Below the pieces are notes generated by a model. It did no database searches, was not told where the DNA came from, and worked only from the letters and a program-made list of their open reading frames with translations. The position numbers and the translations under genes are program-made. A stretch of 64,000 bases of DNA from Natronoglomus mannanivorans (GTDB taxonomy: Archaea; Halobacteriota; Halobacteria; Halobacteriales; Natrialbaceae): assembly GCA_025517485.1 (NCBI GenBank), contig JAOPKB010000007.1, positions 62,001 to 126,000 on the forward strand, given 5' to 3'. Shown here piece by piece: positions 16,504-24,686 of this stretch; position 1 is the stretch's first letter, and every line of letters starts with the position of its first letter.

Positions 16504-18540
16504 ATGGATTCCGGTCCGTCCGATTCGTCGCCCCCTCGAGCAGGACAGCCGTCCTCGGCCCGCTCCGTGCACGCGGACCCGCTCCTAGCACAAGCGGGTA
16601 TCGGGAGTTTTCGTGCGACGTCCTCGGGTGAGCTACTCGCCGTCAACGACGCGTTTACGTCGTTGACCGGACACGCACAGTCGGCGCTTCTCGGACGGCA
16701 GTTTTCGGCGCTGCTCGCCGACGGAGCAGCGTCGCCACTCGAGTCGTTCGGTGACGATACGGACGGATTCGAACCGGTGACGACCCAGTGTGAACTCCGG
16801 ACGGCGACCGATCGTCTGGTCTCCTGTACGCTCCACCTCCGTCGAGCAGCGGCGGCCGACCGCGACGACTCGGCCGTCGATCTCGTCGGGCTCGTCCAGC
16901 GGTCGCCGCTGGCCGAGTCACCGACCGCCGACACCTCGCTCACTTACGGCAAGACGTTCGCCGCCCTCGCGGAAGCGCTGCCCGACGGGATCATCGTCCT
17001 CGATACGGACAGCGACATCCAGTACGCCAACCCGGCCGTCGAACGGATCCTCGGCTTCGAATCCGAGGAACTGGTCGGGGATAGCAAGGTCAAGATCATC
17101 CCCGAACGCCTCCGGGAGACCCACCTCACGGCGCTCCAGCGCTACCTCGAGACCGGCGAGCGCCACATCAACTGGACCTACGTCGAGTTACCCGGTCAGC
17201 ACAAGGAGGGCCACGAGGTTCCGCTGGGCGTCTCGCTGAACGACTTCACCTACGACGGCGAGCACTATTTCGTCGGACTGTTTCGGGACATCTCGTTGCG
17301 AAAGCAGACCGAACGAGACCTCTCGGCGAAAGTCGCCCAACTCGAGACGGTCGCGTATCTCGGTCGTCACGCTTTGGAGTCCGCCGACGTCGACGATCTG
17401 CTCACGAAGGCGACGGAACTGGTCGCCGCCGCCCTCGACGCCGAGTACTGCAAGGTCCTCGAGCTCGATTCCGACCACGAAGCGCTGCTGGTCAGGGAGG
17501 GCTACGGCTGGACCGACGGAATCGTCGGCGAGGCGACCGTCTCCGCGACGGCGGCGGATTCCCAGGCCGGTTACACGCTGAGCACCGACCAGCCGGTCGT
17601 CGTCGAAGACCTCGAGACCGACTCTCGGTTCGGCGGTCCGGCGCTGTTGACCGACCACGACGTCCGCAGCGGAATCAGCGTGACCATCGGTCCACCGGAC
17701 GATCCGTGGGGGATTCTCGGCGTTCACAGCACCGACACCCGCGAGTTCGCCGACCACGACGTCGACTTCGTCCAGAGTATCGCGACCGTCCTCGCGACCG
17801 CGATCGAGCGGACGGAGTACGAAGACCGACTCAACGCGACCGTCGACGAACTCGAGGAGTCCAACGAGCGCCTCGAGCAGTTCGCCTACGCCGCCTCCCA
17901 CGACTTACAGGAGCCGCTGCGGATGATCTCGAGTTATCTCGGGCTCCTCGAACGGCGCTACGCCGAGGATCTCGACGAGGACGCAACCGACTTCATCGAG
18001 TTCGCCGTCGACGGCGCCGACCGGATGCGGGCGATGATCGACGGGCTGCTCACCTACTCTCGGGTCGATACGCAGGGTGAGCCGCTAGAGCCGACCGCCG
18101 TCGGGAGCGTCGTCGAAAACGCGCTGGCGAATCTGCAGGTACAACTCGAGGAGGCCGACGCCGAGGTCGATGTCGCCGTGGGTGACCTGCCGACGGTCCT
18201 CGCCGACGACAACCAACTCGAGCAGGTGTTCCAGAACCTCGTCTCGAACGCGATCAAGTACTGCGAGGGGAATCCGAAGATCGAGATCGACGCCGAGGCG
18301 CACGGCGACGAGTGGGTGTTCCACGTCGCAGACGACGGGCCCGGAATCGATCCCGAGGATCAGGATCGGATCTTCGAGGTCTTCCAGCGACTCGGCGACC
18401 GCGGGAGCGGTGTGTCGGGGACCGGCATCGGGCTGGCGCTCTGTAAGAAGATCGTCGAGCGCCACGGCGGGCGCATCTGGGTCGACTCCGACCCTGGCGA
18501 GGGGGCGACGTTTTCGTTCACGATTCCGGATCGGTGCTGA
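16504..18540 (+). CDS. PAS-PAS-GAF sensor histidine kinase
   Basis: 678 residues without TM segments, so a cytoplasmic sensor. The order is PAS 1 (about residues 24-125, LLAVNDAFTSLTGH), PAS 2 (about 150-275, GIIVLDTDSDIQYANPAVERILGF), GAF (about 285-445), HisKA with phospho-acceptor His466 in ASHDLQEPLRM, and HATPase_c with N box NLVSNAIKY, G1 DDGPGID and G2 GTGIGLAL. Such phytochrome-like orphan kinases are numerous in haloarchaea and report light, redox or small ligands. No response regulator is adjacent, so the partner is unknown. The hypothetical at 15997-16368 is divergent from it. Confidence 0.95.
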   Translation: MDSGPSDSSPPRAGQPSSARSVHADPLLAQAGIGSFRATSSGELLAVNDAFTSLTGHAQSALLGRQFSALLADGAASPLESFGDDTDGFEPVTTQCELRTATDRLVSCTLHLRRAAAADRDDSAVDLVGLVQRSPLAESPTADTSLTYGKTFAALAEALPDGIIVLDTDSDIQYANPAVERILGFESEELVGDSKVKIIPERLRETHLTALQRYLETGERHINWTYVELPGQHKEGHEVPLGVSLNDFTYDGEHYFVGLFRDISLRKQTERDLSAKVAQLETVAYLGRHALESADVDDLLTKATELVAAALDAEYCKVLELDSDHEALLVREGYGWTDGIVGEATVSATAADSQAGYTLSTDQPVVVEDLETDSRFGGPALLTDHDVRSGISVTIGPPDDPWGILGVHSTDTREFADHDVDFVQSIATVLATAIERTEYEDRLNATVDELEESNERLEQFAYAASHDLQEPLRMISSYLGLLERRYAEDLDEDATDFIEFAVDGADRMRAMIDGLLTYSRVDTQGEPLEPTAVGSVVENALANLQVQLEEADAEVDVAVGDLPTVLADDNQLEQVFQNLVSNAIKYCEGNPKIEIDAEAHGDEWVFHVADDGPGIDPEDQDRIFEVFQRLGDRGSGVSGTGIGLALCKKIVERHGGRIWVDSDPGEGATFSFTIPDRC

Positions 18541-18627
18541 CCGTCAACAGCGTCGCGACCGATTCGTAGTGGCCGCCCGAATCGCCGCAGTGAACAGGTA
18601 TATCACGATTCTTGCCGCAGTTGTCCC

Positions 18628-19554
18628 ATGCCAGTTCCGACGCCGTCCCTCCCCGATTCCACCCTCGTCGACCGCCTCGAGCCGGCGGCCGACACCGTCC
18701 GAATGGTTCTCGATACCGACGCGTACAACGAGATCGACGACCAGTTCGCGGTCGTCTACGCGCTGGGCGAACCCACTCTCGAGGTCGAGGCGCTGTACGC
18801 TGCTCCGTTCGACAACGACCGGTCGTCGGGCCCCGCTGACGGCATGCGAAAGAGCGTGGCCGAACTCGAACGGCTCCTCGAGCGGGCATCGACTGCCCCG
18901 GCTCCCGACGGGTTCGTCTTCGAGGGATCGGAGTCGTATCTCTCCGGGCCGGACGAGCCCGTGGAGAGTCCCGCAGCCCGCGATCTCGTCGAGCGAGCGC
19001 GGGAACACGAGGACCTCCTGTACGTCGTCGCCATCGGCTGTCCGGTCACCGTCGCCTCGGCACTCCTTCTCGAGCCCTCGATCCGCGAGGAGATCGTGGT
19101 CGTCTGGCTCGGTGGGCATCCCCACGAGTGGCACACTGCCGCGGAGTTCAACCTCTCGCAGGACCTCCACGCCGCTCGCGTGCTCTTCGGCTCCGGCGTC
19201 CCGCTCGTCCAGATCCCGTGCAAGAACGTCGCCGAGCACGTGAAGACGACCGTTCCCGAACTCTCGGCCCGTCTCGAAGGCCACTCGTCGCTTGGCACCT
19301 ACCTCTACGAGACGGTCGCCGATTACGGTGGTGCGGATCGCCCGTGGTGGGGCAAGGAGGTGTGGGACCTCGCCGCCGTCGCGTGGGTGGCGGACCCGTC
19401 GCTGGTGCCGAGCCACCTGACCGCGAGCCCGGTGCTCACCGACGACCAGACCTGGAGCCGGGACCCGACTCGACACCCGATCCGGGTCGCTCGAGACGTC
19501 GACCGCGACGGGATCTTCCGGGCGTTTCAGGCAGCGCTCGACGAAATCGCCTGA
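18628..19554 (+). CDS. Inosine/uridine-preferring nucleoside hydrolase family
   Basis: 308 residues with the N-terminal calcium-binding signature LDTDAYNEIDDQFAVVYAL, the DTDxxNExDDxxA form of nucleoside hydrolases, and a WGKEVWDLAAVAWV stretch where the C-terminal Asp ligand region is found. The enzymes split the N-glycosidic bond of nucleosides to base and ribose. The middle VVVWLGGHPHEW is typical of the subgroup. It sits alone, 87 nt after the kinase gene; the substrate is not predictable. Confidence 0.88.
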   Translation: MPVPTPSLPDSTLVDRLEPAADTVRMVLDTDAYNEIDDQFAVVYALGEPTLEVEALYAAPFDNDRSSGPADGMRKSVAELERLLERASTAPAPDGFVFEGSESYLSGPDEPVESPAARDLVERAREHEDLLYVVAIGCPVTVASALLLEPSIREEIVVVWLGGHPHEWHTAAEFNLSQDLHAARVLFGSGVPLVQIPCKNVAEHVKTTVPELSARLEGHSSLGTYLYETVADYGGADRPWWGKEVWDLAAVAWVADPSLVPSHLTASPVLTDDQTWSRDPTRHPIRVARDVDRDGIFRAFQAALDEIA

Positions 19555-19570
19555 TTCGGGGTCTTCTCTC

Positions 19571-19635
19571 TTTCCTTTCCTCTCCTTTCCCTTCCCTTCC
19601 CTTCCCTTCCCTTCAGTTCCTTTTCTCTCCTCTCC
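19571..19635 (+). repeat. Period-5 pyrimidine tract (TTTCC/CTTCC)n
   Basis: Thirteen pentamers of pure or nearly pure C/T, with five consecutive CTTCC units in the middle. One A and one G interrupt at 19614-19616. Long homopurine-homopyrimidine runs can form intramolecular triplex DNA under supercoiling. The tract follows the nucleoside hydrolase stop codon by about 17 nt and might also serve as a U-rich terminator. Confidence 0.8.
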
Positions 19636-19744
19636 CCCGTCTCCGTACCGGCACCTCGAGTCGTCACGAACCGACTGAACGATTCTTCCAATCCCGATAA
19701 CACCGATGTTACGTAGTGTCGCTCGTGTCGCCAAACGGGTATAT

Positions 19745-19762
19745 AGGTTCGAATACGAACCT
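19745..19762. promoter_or_regulatory. Palindromic operator candidate upstream of nmrA-like gene
   Basis: AGGTTCG-AATA-CGAACCT is a perfect 7-4-7 inverted repeat directly after GGGTATAT, a good TATA element. It is 88 nt before the GTG start of the NmrA-like gene. The position just downstream of TATA fits a repressor site; the regulator is not known. Confidence 0.45.
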
Positions 19763-19850
19763 GGTAACGTAATGCAACTGAATCGCTGTGCCGACTCGAA
19801 CTCGCTCGCCTCGTCTGCAAACCGCGCTCTCACGGGAGGGGTGAACTGAC

Positions 19851-20747
19851 GTGTCCGCCGACGTCACGAGCGTCCTCGTCACCGGCGCGACCGGCAATCA
19901 GGGCGGTGCGGTCGTCGATCACCTCCTCGAGGCGGAGACCGAATTCGACGTTCGCGGGCTGACCCGAGACACCGAAAGCGAGGCCGCTCGGGACCTCGAG
20001 GAGCGCGGCGTGACGATGGTCGAGGGTGACCTGGACGAGCCGGAGTCGCTGCGCGACCCCGTCGCCGACGCGGACGCGGTGTTCGCGGTCACCAATTTCT
20101 GGACGCAAGGCTACGACGCGCAGGTCCAGCAAGGACAGAACCTCGCGGACGTCGCGAGCGACGAGGGAGTCGAGCAGTTCGTCTTCAGCGGCGTCGGCAG
20201 CCACGAAAAAGAGACCGGCGTCCCTCACTTCGACTCCGCCTGGGAGATCGAGCAGTACGCACAGGACCTCGAGCTTCCCCTGACGGTGCTCCAGCCCGTG
20301 TTCTTCCTCCAGAACTTCGAGGCCTTCGCCGAGGACATTCTAGAGGGGACGCTCGCCTTGCCCCTCGAGGAGGGCGTCGCGCTCCAGATGGTCGACGTCG
20401 ACGACGTCGGACGGGCGGCGGCGGTCGCTTTCGAGAATCCCGAGACGTTCGTCGGCGAGCGGTTCGAACTCGCCGGTGACGAGAAGACTCTCGAGGAGGC
20501 GGCCGACGCGCTCTCCGAGATTACCGGCGTCGACGTCGAGGCCTCCCACGTCCCGATCGAGGAGGCCTACGACACCTTCGGCGAGGAGTTTACGGTCATG
20601 TGTGAGTGGTTCAACGAGGTCGGCTACAGCGCCGACATTTCCGCGCTCGAGGACACCTTCGGCTTCGAGTTCACTGACCTCGAGCGAACTGGCTGGGAGG
20701 ACAAAGACGGGATGGCCGCGGTTCCCGGCTGGGTGAAGGCGCTGTAG
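19851..20747 (+). CDS. NmrA-like NAD(P)-binding protein
   Basis: 298 residues with an N-terminal Rossmann motif VLVTGATGNQGGAVV (GxxGxxG) of the atypical short-chain dehydrogenase NmrA/HSCARG group, then the VEGDLDEPESL loop and FSGVGSHEKETGVPHFDSAWEIEQY. NmrA-like proteins sense the NAD(P)/NAD(P)H ratio or act as quinone or flavin oxidoreductases. The usual YxxxK pair is not evident, so catalysis is doubtful. The GTG at 19851 has a GGGAGGGGTG sequence about 10 nt upstream. A palindrome lies in the upstream region. Confidence 0.85.
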   Translation: MSADVTSVLVTGATGNQGGAVVDHLLEAETEFDVRGLTRDTESEAARDLEERGVTMVEGDLDEPESLRDPVADADAVFAVTNFWTQGYDAQVQQGQNLADVASDEGVEQFVFSGVGSHEKETGVPHFDSAWEIEQYAQDLELPLTVLQPVFFLQNFEAFAEDILEGTLALPLEEGVALQMVDVDDVGRAAAVAFENPETFVGERFELAGDEKTLEEAADALSEITGVDVEASHVPIEEAYDTFGEEFTVMCEWFNEVGYSADISALEDTFGFEFTDLERTGWEDKDGMAAVPGWVKAL

Positions 20748-20784
20748 AGAGTCGGCTTCCAGCGAGCCGGTCACAGTACGCTAC

Positions 20785-20832
20785 TGTCTCGTTTTCGTTT
20801 TCGTTCTCGTCCCCGCTTTCGCTCTCGCACTC
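20785..20832 (+). repeat. Period-6 microsatellite in an intergenic region
   Basis: Eight hexamers of the form NNNTCG (GTCTCG, TTTTCG twice, TTCTCG and so on) between two convergent genes. Because no gene reads it, its regular register cannot be due to protein selection. Confidence 0.7.
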
Positions 20833-20885
20833 GAGTCCGCCGTTCGAGTTCGTGCGTGCGCTCGATCCGAAAACACACTCTCGAA

Positions 20886-21287
20886 TCACTCGTTCTCGAT
20901 CGTCTCTTCGATTCTGTCGAGATATTCGTCTTCGGAGCGTTCGCCGCCGTTGAACGCCTGGGCCCACTCGAGGTCGATGTCGAACGAGTAGACGGGTTCG
21001 CCGTCGTCCTCGTCGACGGCCCAGCCGGCCGCGTCGTGGTCGAACCCGTCGGCGACGGACTCGGCGTACGCCGTTGCGACGACTCGAATGTCGGCTCGCC
21101 GGTCACGGGACGTGTAGAAATCGACGACGAACGTGTCGTCCTCGAGGTCCCACAGGTCGACGCCGAGTTCGGTCTCGATCCCGTCGACCGCGCTTCGAGC
21201 GTGTTCCTCGTCGCTGGTGTTGAAACAGCCCGCGAGGCCAGCGCCGAGCACCGTCGCCCCCGTCGCGAGGTAGTGGCGTCTGTCCAT
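20886..21287 (-). CDS. Tat-type lipoprotein of unknown function
   Basis: 133 residues. The N-terminus MDRRHYLATGATVLGAGLAGC holds a twin Arg, a short hydrophobic stretch and a lipobox Cys, so it should be exported and lipid-anchored. The mature part is acidic, with ETELGVDLWDLEDDTFVVDFYTS and a W-rich segment near the middle; no known domain was recognised. The start at 21287 is chosen by the signal sequence. It converges with the NmrA-like gene. Upstream lies an inverted repeat around a TATA-like element. Confidence 0.75.
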   Translation of the reverse strand: MDRRHYLATGATVLGAGLAGCFNTSDEEHARSAVDGIETELGVDLWDLEDDTFVVDFYTSRDRRADIRVVATAYAESVADGFDHDAAGWAVDEDDGEPVYSFDIDLEWAQAFNGGERSEDEYLDRIEETIENE

Positions 21288-21292
21288 GCGCC

Positions 21293-21330
21293 AACAGTTC
21301 TGCAACAAATCATAAACCTGCCGAACTGTT
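21293..21330 (-). promoter_or_regulatory. 8-bp inverted repeat flanking the TATA region of the lipoprotein gene
   Basis: AACAGTTC (21293-21300) and GAACTGTT (21323-21330) are perfect arms around a 22-nt AT-rich spacer containing CAAATCATAAACC. The inner arm is 5 nt before the ATG. This layout suits a regulator that blocks or bends the promoter. Confidence 0.45.
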
Positions 21331-21499
21331 CTCTCCCCCTCTCGATTCGCGGGGAAATCACAGAATTGCCGTCTCGTCGCCGATTCCGTTCGTTTTCGGC
21401 CGTTTCGCTCGTCTTACCCCCGAACTGACTGTCCACTCGCGTTCGCTCCACGACACGGAGAGACACGATTATTATGGTTGGACAACAAATCGAGACCCA

Positions 21500-22270
21500 A
21501 TGAGTGATCTCGCCATCGAAACCGTCGGCCTCACGAAACGCTACGGCGACGAGACCGCCGTCAGCGATCTCTCACTCGAGATCGATCGCGGGACCGTCTA
21601 CGGCTTCCTCGGTCCCAACGGTGCCGGGAAGACGACGACGATGCGGATCCTGACGACGCTGACCCGCCCGACCTCCGGGAGCGCGACCGTCGCCGGCCAC
21701 TCGATCGAGGACCGAGACGCGGTCACGCCACATATCGGCTATCTGCCCGAGGACCCGCCGATCTACGACGAACTCACGGGGCGAGAACAACTCGAGTACG
21801 TCGCCGGTCTCCGCGACCTCCCGAGCGAGGAGGCGTCCGAGCGAATCGACGACATGCTCGAGCGCTTCGACTTGCTGGAAGACGCGGACAAGCGTATCGA
21901 CGCCTACTCGAAGGGGATGCGCCAGAAGGTCGGCGTGATTCAGGCGGTCCTCCACGAACCCACGGTGGCGTTTCTCGACGAGCCAACCAGCGGCCTCGAT
22001 CCACGGGCGGCCCGAACGATGCGAAACACGATCGCCGACCTCGCGGATCAGGAGATGACCATCTTCCTCTCGACACACATCCTCCCCGTCGTCGACGAAC
22101 TCGCGGACACGATCGGCGTGTTGCACAACGGCCGACTCGTCGCCGAGGGTGCCCCCGACACGCTGAAACACCGGGCCGAAACCGGCGAGGAGGGCAGCCT
22201 CGAGGACGTCTTCCTCGCGGTGACCGACGAGACGGAGTACGCAGAGACGGAGTCAGAGCCGACCGCATGA
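21500..22270 (+). CDS. ABC transporter ATP-binding protein
   Basis: 256 residues with Walker A GPNGAGKTT, signature YSKGMRQKVG, Walker B VAFLDEPTSGLDP and H-loop STHILPVVDEL. It is of the CcmA/NatA-like export class with short C-terminal extension. Its stop overlaps the start of the membrane partner by 4 nt (ATGA), so the two make one exporter. The substrate is unknown. The ATG at 21500 is preceded by an AT-rich ACGATTATTATGG about 25 nt upstream. Confidence 0.93.
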   Translation: MSDLAIETVGLTKRYGDETAVSDLSLEIDRGTVYGFLGPNGAGKTTTMRILTTLTRPTSGSATVAGHSIEDRDAVTPHIGYLPEDPPIYDELTGREQLEYVAGLRDLPSEEASERIDDMLERFDLLEDADKRIDAYSKGMRQKVGVIQAVLHEPTVAFLDEPTSGLDPRAARTMRNTIADLADQEMTIFLSTHILPVVDELADTIGVLHNGRLVAEGAPDTLKHRAETGEEGSLEDVFLAVTDETEYAETESEPTA

Positions 22271-23973
22271 GACGGGCGGCGACGATCGCCCTCGTCGCCG
22301 CGGTCCGCCACCGCGTCGAACTGCGCCGACGGCGTGACCATCCGCAGCTGGGTCTCGCGGTCTTTCTCGGCGCTGCGGTCGGCACGCTCTTCGTCGTCGG
22401 CTCGCTCCCGATCCCCTACTACGAGGCGTTCTGGCCCGAACCGGGTGCATTCCACTACGGGACGCTGGTCGCCGATGAACCGGACCGGGTCCTCGTCAGG
22501 GCACGCGAAATCGCGGCGATCGCGCTCGTCGTGATCGCCGGGCTCGCCGGGCTCTCGGCGACGACCAGCGAGGACTGGGACTCACCGCCCGTCGAACTCC
22601 TGACGGCCGTCCCGCTTCCGACGGCGATTCTCGGCGTTCTCGGCGACGAACTCCTCGAGAGTTCGTGGTTCGTCGTCCCCGTCGCGGTCGCGGGCTCGCT
22701 GGCCTTCGCCGCCGGGACCGGCCAGCCTGTGGTGCTCGTCGGCGTCCTGTTCGGTTCGCTCGTGATCGTCGCGACCGGCCTCGTCATCGGTACCGCGATC
22801 GGGATCGGGACCCGCGCCGCGATCCGGGGCTCCCCGCGACTGTACCGATCGCGAAACGCAGTCGGATTCGTCGCCCTGTTCGTCACGTTCGTCGGCCTCG
22901 TCGCCAGCAGAACCGCGGGTGGCGCACTGGCCCGAACGCCGCTTGGCTGGTACGGCGACCTGCTGTTGGTCACGACAGCCGGCGTCGACGCGACCCTCGC
23001 CTACGGCGTCGTCGCGACCGTCGGATCGGGTGTGTCGCTGGCCGCCGCACTGGCCGTCGTCGTCGTGTCGGCTCGCGTGCTCTGGTTCGCGGAGGTCGAT
23101 CACGATCACGATCACAGTCACGAACACGAACGCGACGACCGGTCGCACACACCCACGACCGAAACGAACGGTGTCGACACCGAATCGACAGCATCCACGG
23201 CGACAGACTCGAGCGTCCAGTCCCCACTCGAGACCACTCTCGGGCACGTCCTCTCGCGGCCGACGATGGCGGTCACGCGGGCGACCTGGCGTCGGATCCG
23301 GCGGTCACCGAACGCACTGGTCTTCGTCGTCCTGCCGTTCGCGATCGTCGGACCGGCGACCGCCAACGTCGCCATACAGTGGCCGCAACTCGTTCCCGTT
23401 CTCGTGACCCTGTACGCGGCCGCGGCCGTCGGTCTGGGGACGACGCTCAATCCGATCGGTAACGAACGGATCGCGCTGCCGGCGATCCTCACGACGCCGA
23501 CCGGTCGACGGTCGGTTCTTCGGGGTCACGCCGTGGCTGCACTCGTCCCCGGCGTTCCGACCGCCGTCACCGTCGCCATCGTCGCGGGTTCGGTGACCGG
23601 CTACTCGGTCGGCCAACTCGCCGCGCTCGTCGTGGTCGCGGTCGCGCTCACGGTCGGCGGCGTCGGCGTCTCACTCGGGATCGGGTCGTTCCTCCCGAAC
23701 CTGAAGGGACCGACGGCGGCCTCGCTCTCCCCGCCCGAACTGTACGCGATGGTCGGGTATCTGTTCGCGATGAGCCTCCTCTCGACGCCCGCCTTCGCCG
23801 GTTTCGCCGCGATTGGTAGTGGAAACGCGAACCCGAGCGAACTTCCCACGCTCCCGATCTACGGGCCCGCGTTCGCCGTCGTTGTCACGGTCCTCCTCGC
23901 CGGGAGCGTTGGGTTCGCGGGGTATCGATACGCGGCGCGGACGCTCGATCGGTACGAAGCCGGCGGGGAGTGA
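22267..23973 (+). CDS. ABC transporter membrane protein with His-rich loop
   Basis: 568 residues with roughly twelve TM helices in two halves, about residues 30-270 and 355-560. Between them is a soluble loop EVDHDHDHSHEHERDDRSH (residues about 276-295) with alternating His and Asp/Glu, a likely metal-binding patch, then an S/T-rich linker. It pairs with the ATPase encoded just upstream. The His-rich loop could sense or buffer divalent metals, but it also coincides with a DNA hexamer repeat (GATCAC)3, so it may be partly a slippage product. The substrate is unknown. Confidence 0.85.
   Translation: MRRAATIALVAAVRHRVELRRRRDHPQLGLAVFLGAAVGTLFVVGSLPIPYYEAFWPEPGAFHYGTLVADEPDRVLVRAREIAAIALVVIAGLAGLSATTSEDWDSPPVELLTAVPLPTAILGVLGDELLESSWFVVPVAVAGSLAFAAGTGQPVVLVGVLFGSLVIVATGLVIGTAIGIGTRAAIRGSPRLYRSRNAVGFVALFVTFVGLVASRTAGGALARTPLGWYGDLLLVTTAGVDATLAYGVVATVGSGVSLAAALAVVVVSARVLWFAEVDHDHDHSHEHERDDRSHTPTTETNGVDTESTASTATDSSVQSPLETTLGHVLSRPTMAVTRATWRRIRRSPNALVFVVLPFAIVGPATANVAIQWPQLVPVLVTLYAAAAVGLGTTLNPIGNERIALPAILTTPTGRRSVLRGHAVAALVPGVPTAVTVAIVAGSVTGYSVGQLAALVVVAVALTVGGVGVSLGIGSFLPNLKGPTAASLSPPELYAMVGYLFAMSLLSTPAFAGFAAIGSGNANPSELPTLPIYGPAFAVVVTVLLAGSVGFAGYRYAARTLDRYEAGGE
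23098..23133 (+). repeat. Hexamer repeat coding the His-rich loop
   Basis: GATCAC x3, then AGTCAC, GAACAC and GAACGC. It codes DHDHDHSHEHER in the ABC membrane protein. Confidence 0.8.
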
Positions 23974-24038
23974 GACACGGCTCCACACTGTGAACGCGTG
24001 TCGGCGGGTTTTATCCACTCGACCTGTGAGGCATCGGT

Positions 24039-24665
24039 ATGTCAGGGACGGATACCGGGTCGGAAGCGGGGTCGAAACCGACGTCCGGAGATGGGGAGGG
24101 AGAGGGAGAGGACCTCCCCACGGAAACGACGATCGACGACGTCCTCGACCACCTCGAGAGTCTCGAGGAGACGGTCGACGCGCCGGCCGAACAGGACGAG
24201 GTTCGCAAGGCGATGCGGCTGGTCCACCGCCTCTCGCACAACGGCGTCTTCGGTTCGGTGATCACGCAGTTCACCCGCAAGGACAAGGCGGAGGCGTTCG
24301 TCGGGAGCGTCGTCATCGGACTACCGATGCTCGTCGAGGACGGCGTGCTGGATATCGGCGAGTTTCTCTCGACGAACCCGCTCTTTTTCGTCGGGAATCT
24401 CGTCTTCGCGACGCTGCTGGTCGTCGGCATCCTCTACGTCGCGAAGTTTCAGGAGGTCCAGATCCACAACCCCTACTTCGGTCTGATCCCGAGACGGCCG
24501 GTCTGGGTGCTCGCGATCGCGTTCACCACGTCGGCAGTGTTGATGACGATGTGGGGTCGCGTCACCTGGGACGAGCCGTGGCTCCACCTCTGTCAGGTGT
24601 CGGTCGTCTTCACCGGGATGGCCATCGGAGCCTCGCTGGGCGACATTCTCCCCGGCGAGGATTGA
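24039..24665 (+). CDS. DUF2391-family integral membrane protein
   Basis: 208 residues: a soluble acidic start (GDGEGEGED, a period-6 repeat in the DNA), a helical region LDHLESLEETVDAPAEQDEVRKAMRLVHRL, then four to five TM helices (from about residue 86) with FVGSVVIGLPMLVEDGVLDIGEFL and IPRRPVWVLAIAFTTSAVLMTMWG. This matches the DUF2391/TIGR02587 group as I recall it; function unknown. The ATG at 24039 follows a GTATAT-poor leader. It lies 65 nt after the ABC exporter and could be co-transcribed. Confidence 0.75.
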   Translation: MSGTDTGSEAGSKPTSGDGEGEGEDLPTETTIDDVLDHLESLEETVDAPAEQDEVRKAMRLVHRLSHNGVFGSVITQFTRKDKAEAFVGSVVIGLPMLVEDGVLDIGEFLSTNPLFFVGNLVFATLLVVGILYVAKFQEVQIHNPYFGLIPRRPVWVLAIAFTTSAVLMTMWGRVTWDEPWLHLCQVSVVFTGMAIGASLGDILPGED

Positions 24666-24686
24666 GGCGAACGGTCGCGGTCGGTC

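Noticed and set aside
19571..19635. CRISPR-like regularity in the CTTCC tract
   Set aside because: Units are 5 nt without spacers; it is a simple microsatellite.
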